Positions 5,791 to 6,012 of a stretch of 6,012 nt of DNA are shown piece by piece. Source of the stretch: an uncultured Campylobacter sp. Its GTDB lineage: Bacteria > Campylobacterota > Campylobacteria > Campylobacterales > Campylobacteraceae. The notes beneath the pieces were generated by a model. The model did no database searches. It was not told the DNA's origin and was given only the letters and a program-made list of their open reading frames with translations. The DNA is taken from assembly GCA_937896205.1 (NCBI GenBank), contig CALBNA010000085.1, positions 1 through 6,012 of the forward strand, given 5' to 3'. Both the position numbers and the translations under genes were made by a program. Within the stretch, counting starts at the first letter, position 1. The number at the start of each line of letters is the position of its first letter.

Positions 5791-6012
5791 ATGCTCAAAT
5801 TTGAGATCGTTTATAAATTTTGTCTCATTTGCACGCTGATTTTGGGGCTCTGTCTGCTCGCGTTTTCGGGGGTAAATTTCGCGCTCGGAGAGTACGGCGA
5901 ATTTTGGATGGGCGCGCATAAATTTGCGGGCTTTTTAGTCGCGATCGCAGCCGTTTTGCATGTTATAAATCGCAAGAAAAAGCTCATCAAGCTCGCAAAC
6001 GAATTTATAGAC
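5791..6012 (+). CDS. Small membrane protein with two histidines, DUF4405 / cytochrome-b-like, partial
   Basis: The first 74 codons of a gene that runs past the window end. ATG5791 follows AGGAG (5781-5785) with a 5-base spacer. The sequence has a first membrane helix at about 10-28 (FCLICTLILGLCLLAFSG), a short loop, and a second helix at about 43-59 (HKFAGFLVAIAAVLHVI), then a basic tail (NRKKKLIKLANE). Histidines H43 and H57 lie at opposite ends of the second helix, the arrangement seen in DUF4405 and other cytochrome-b-like membrane proteins. C11 and C14 form a CxxC in the first helix, and C21 follows. Heme binding is inferred, not shown. It is transcribed away from norB across a shared control region, so a link to nitric oxide or low-oxygen metabolism is plausible. 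I do not know its specific function. Confidence 0.8.
   Translation, partial: MLKFEIVYKFCLICTLILGLCLLAFSGVNFALGEYGEFWMGAHKFAGFLVAIAAVLHVINRKKKLIKLANEFID

Overview
The window looks like chromosome from an epsilonproteobacterium, most likely a Campylobacter of the oral C. showae / C. rectus / C. curvus type. This is inferred from the very frequent AAATTT-centred words (CAAATTTG, TCAAATTTGA), AT-rich intergenic DNA with moderately GC-rich genes, AAAGGA/AGGAG ribosome binding sites, and the gene content. No rRNA, tRNA, CRISPR array, transposase or phage gene is visible.

Layout. (1) Positions 1-2471, plus strand: a membrane-anchored PAS / degenerate GGDEF / EAL protein, probably a c-di-GMP phosphodiesterase. 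Its first membrane helix is encoded in frame upstream of the first usable start codon. The only plausible ATG (position 5) is separated from that frame by a run of seven T, so the gene looks off by one base (phase-variable, slippage-dependent, recently mutated, or a sequencing error). (2) Positions 2472-2770: a convergent intergenic region with two perfect AAATTT-rich hairpins. Between them, on the minus strand, is an easily missed GTG-started 45-residue single-helix membrane protein with a well-placed ribosome binding site. (3) Positions 2771-3316, minus: a two-helix membrane protein that looks like the DUF1523 family. (4) Positions 3393-5639, minus: a complete quinol-dependent nitric oxide reductase (NorB/NorZ) with all expected heme and FeB ligands, followed by a terminator-like hairpin. 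(5) Positions 5640-5790: a compact divergent control region with an FNR/DNR-type site and two other perfect inverted repeats. (6) From 5791 to the window end, plus: the start of a small membrane protein with two histidines in or near one helix, resembling DUF4405 / cytochrome-b-like proteins.

How the genes may work together: NorB takes electrons from quinol and reduces nitric oxide to nitrous oxide at the inner membrane, for detoxification or respiration. The DUF1523-like and 45-residue proteins lie downstream on the same strand and may be co-transcribed in part. The divergent bis-histidine membrane protein shares the control region and may answer to the same nitric-oxide or oxygen-limitation signal. 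The EAL protein converges on this cluster and is probably unrelated to it. I see no clearly new multi-gene system. The strongest candidates for new biology are the T7 frame break in the EAL gene, the unannotated 45-residue membrane protein between hairpins, and the layered operators in front of norB.
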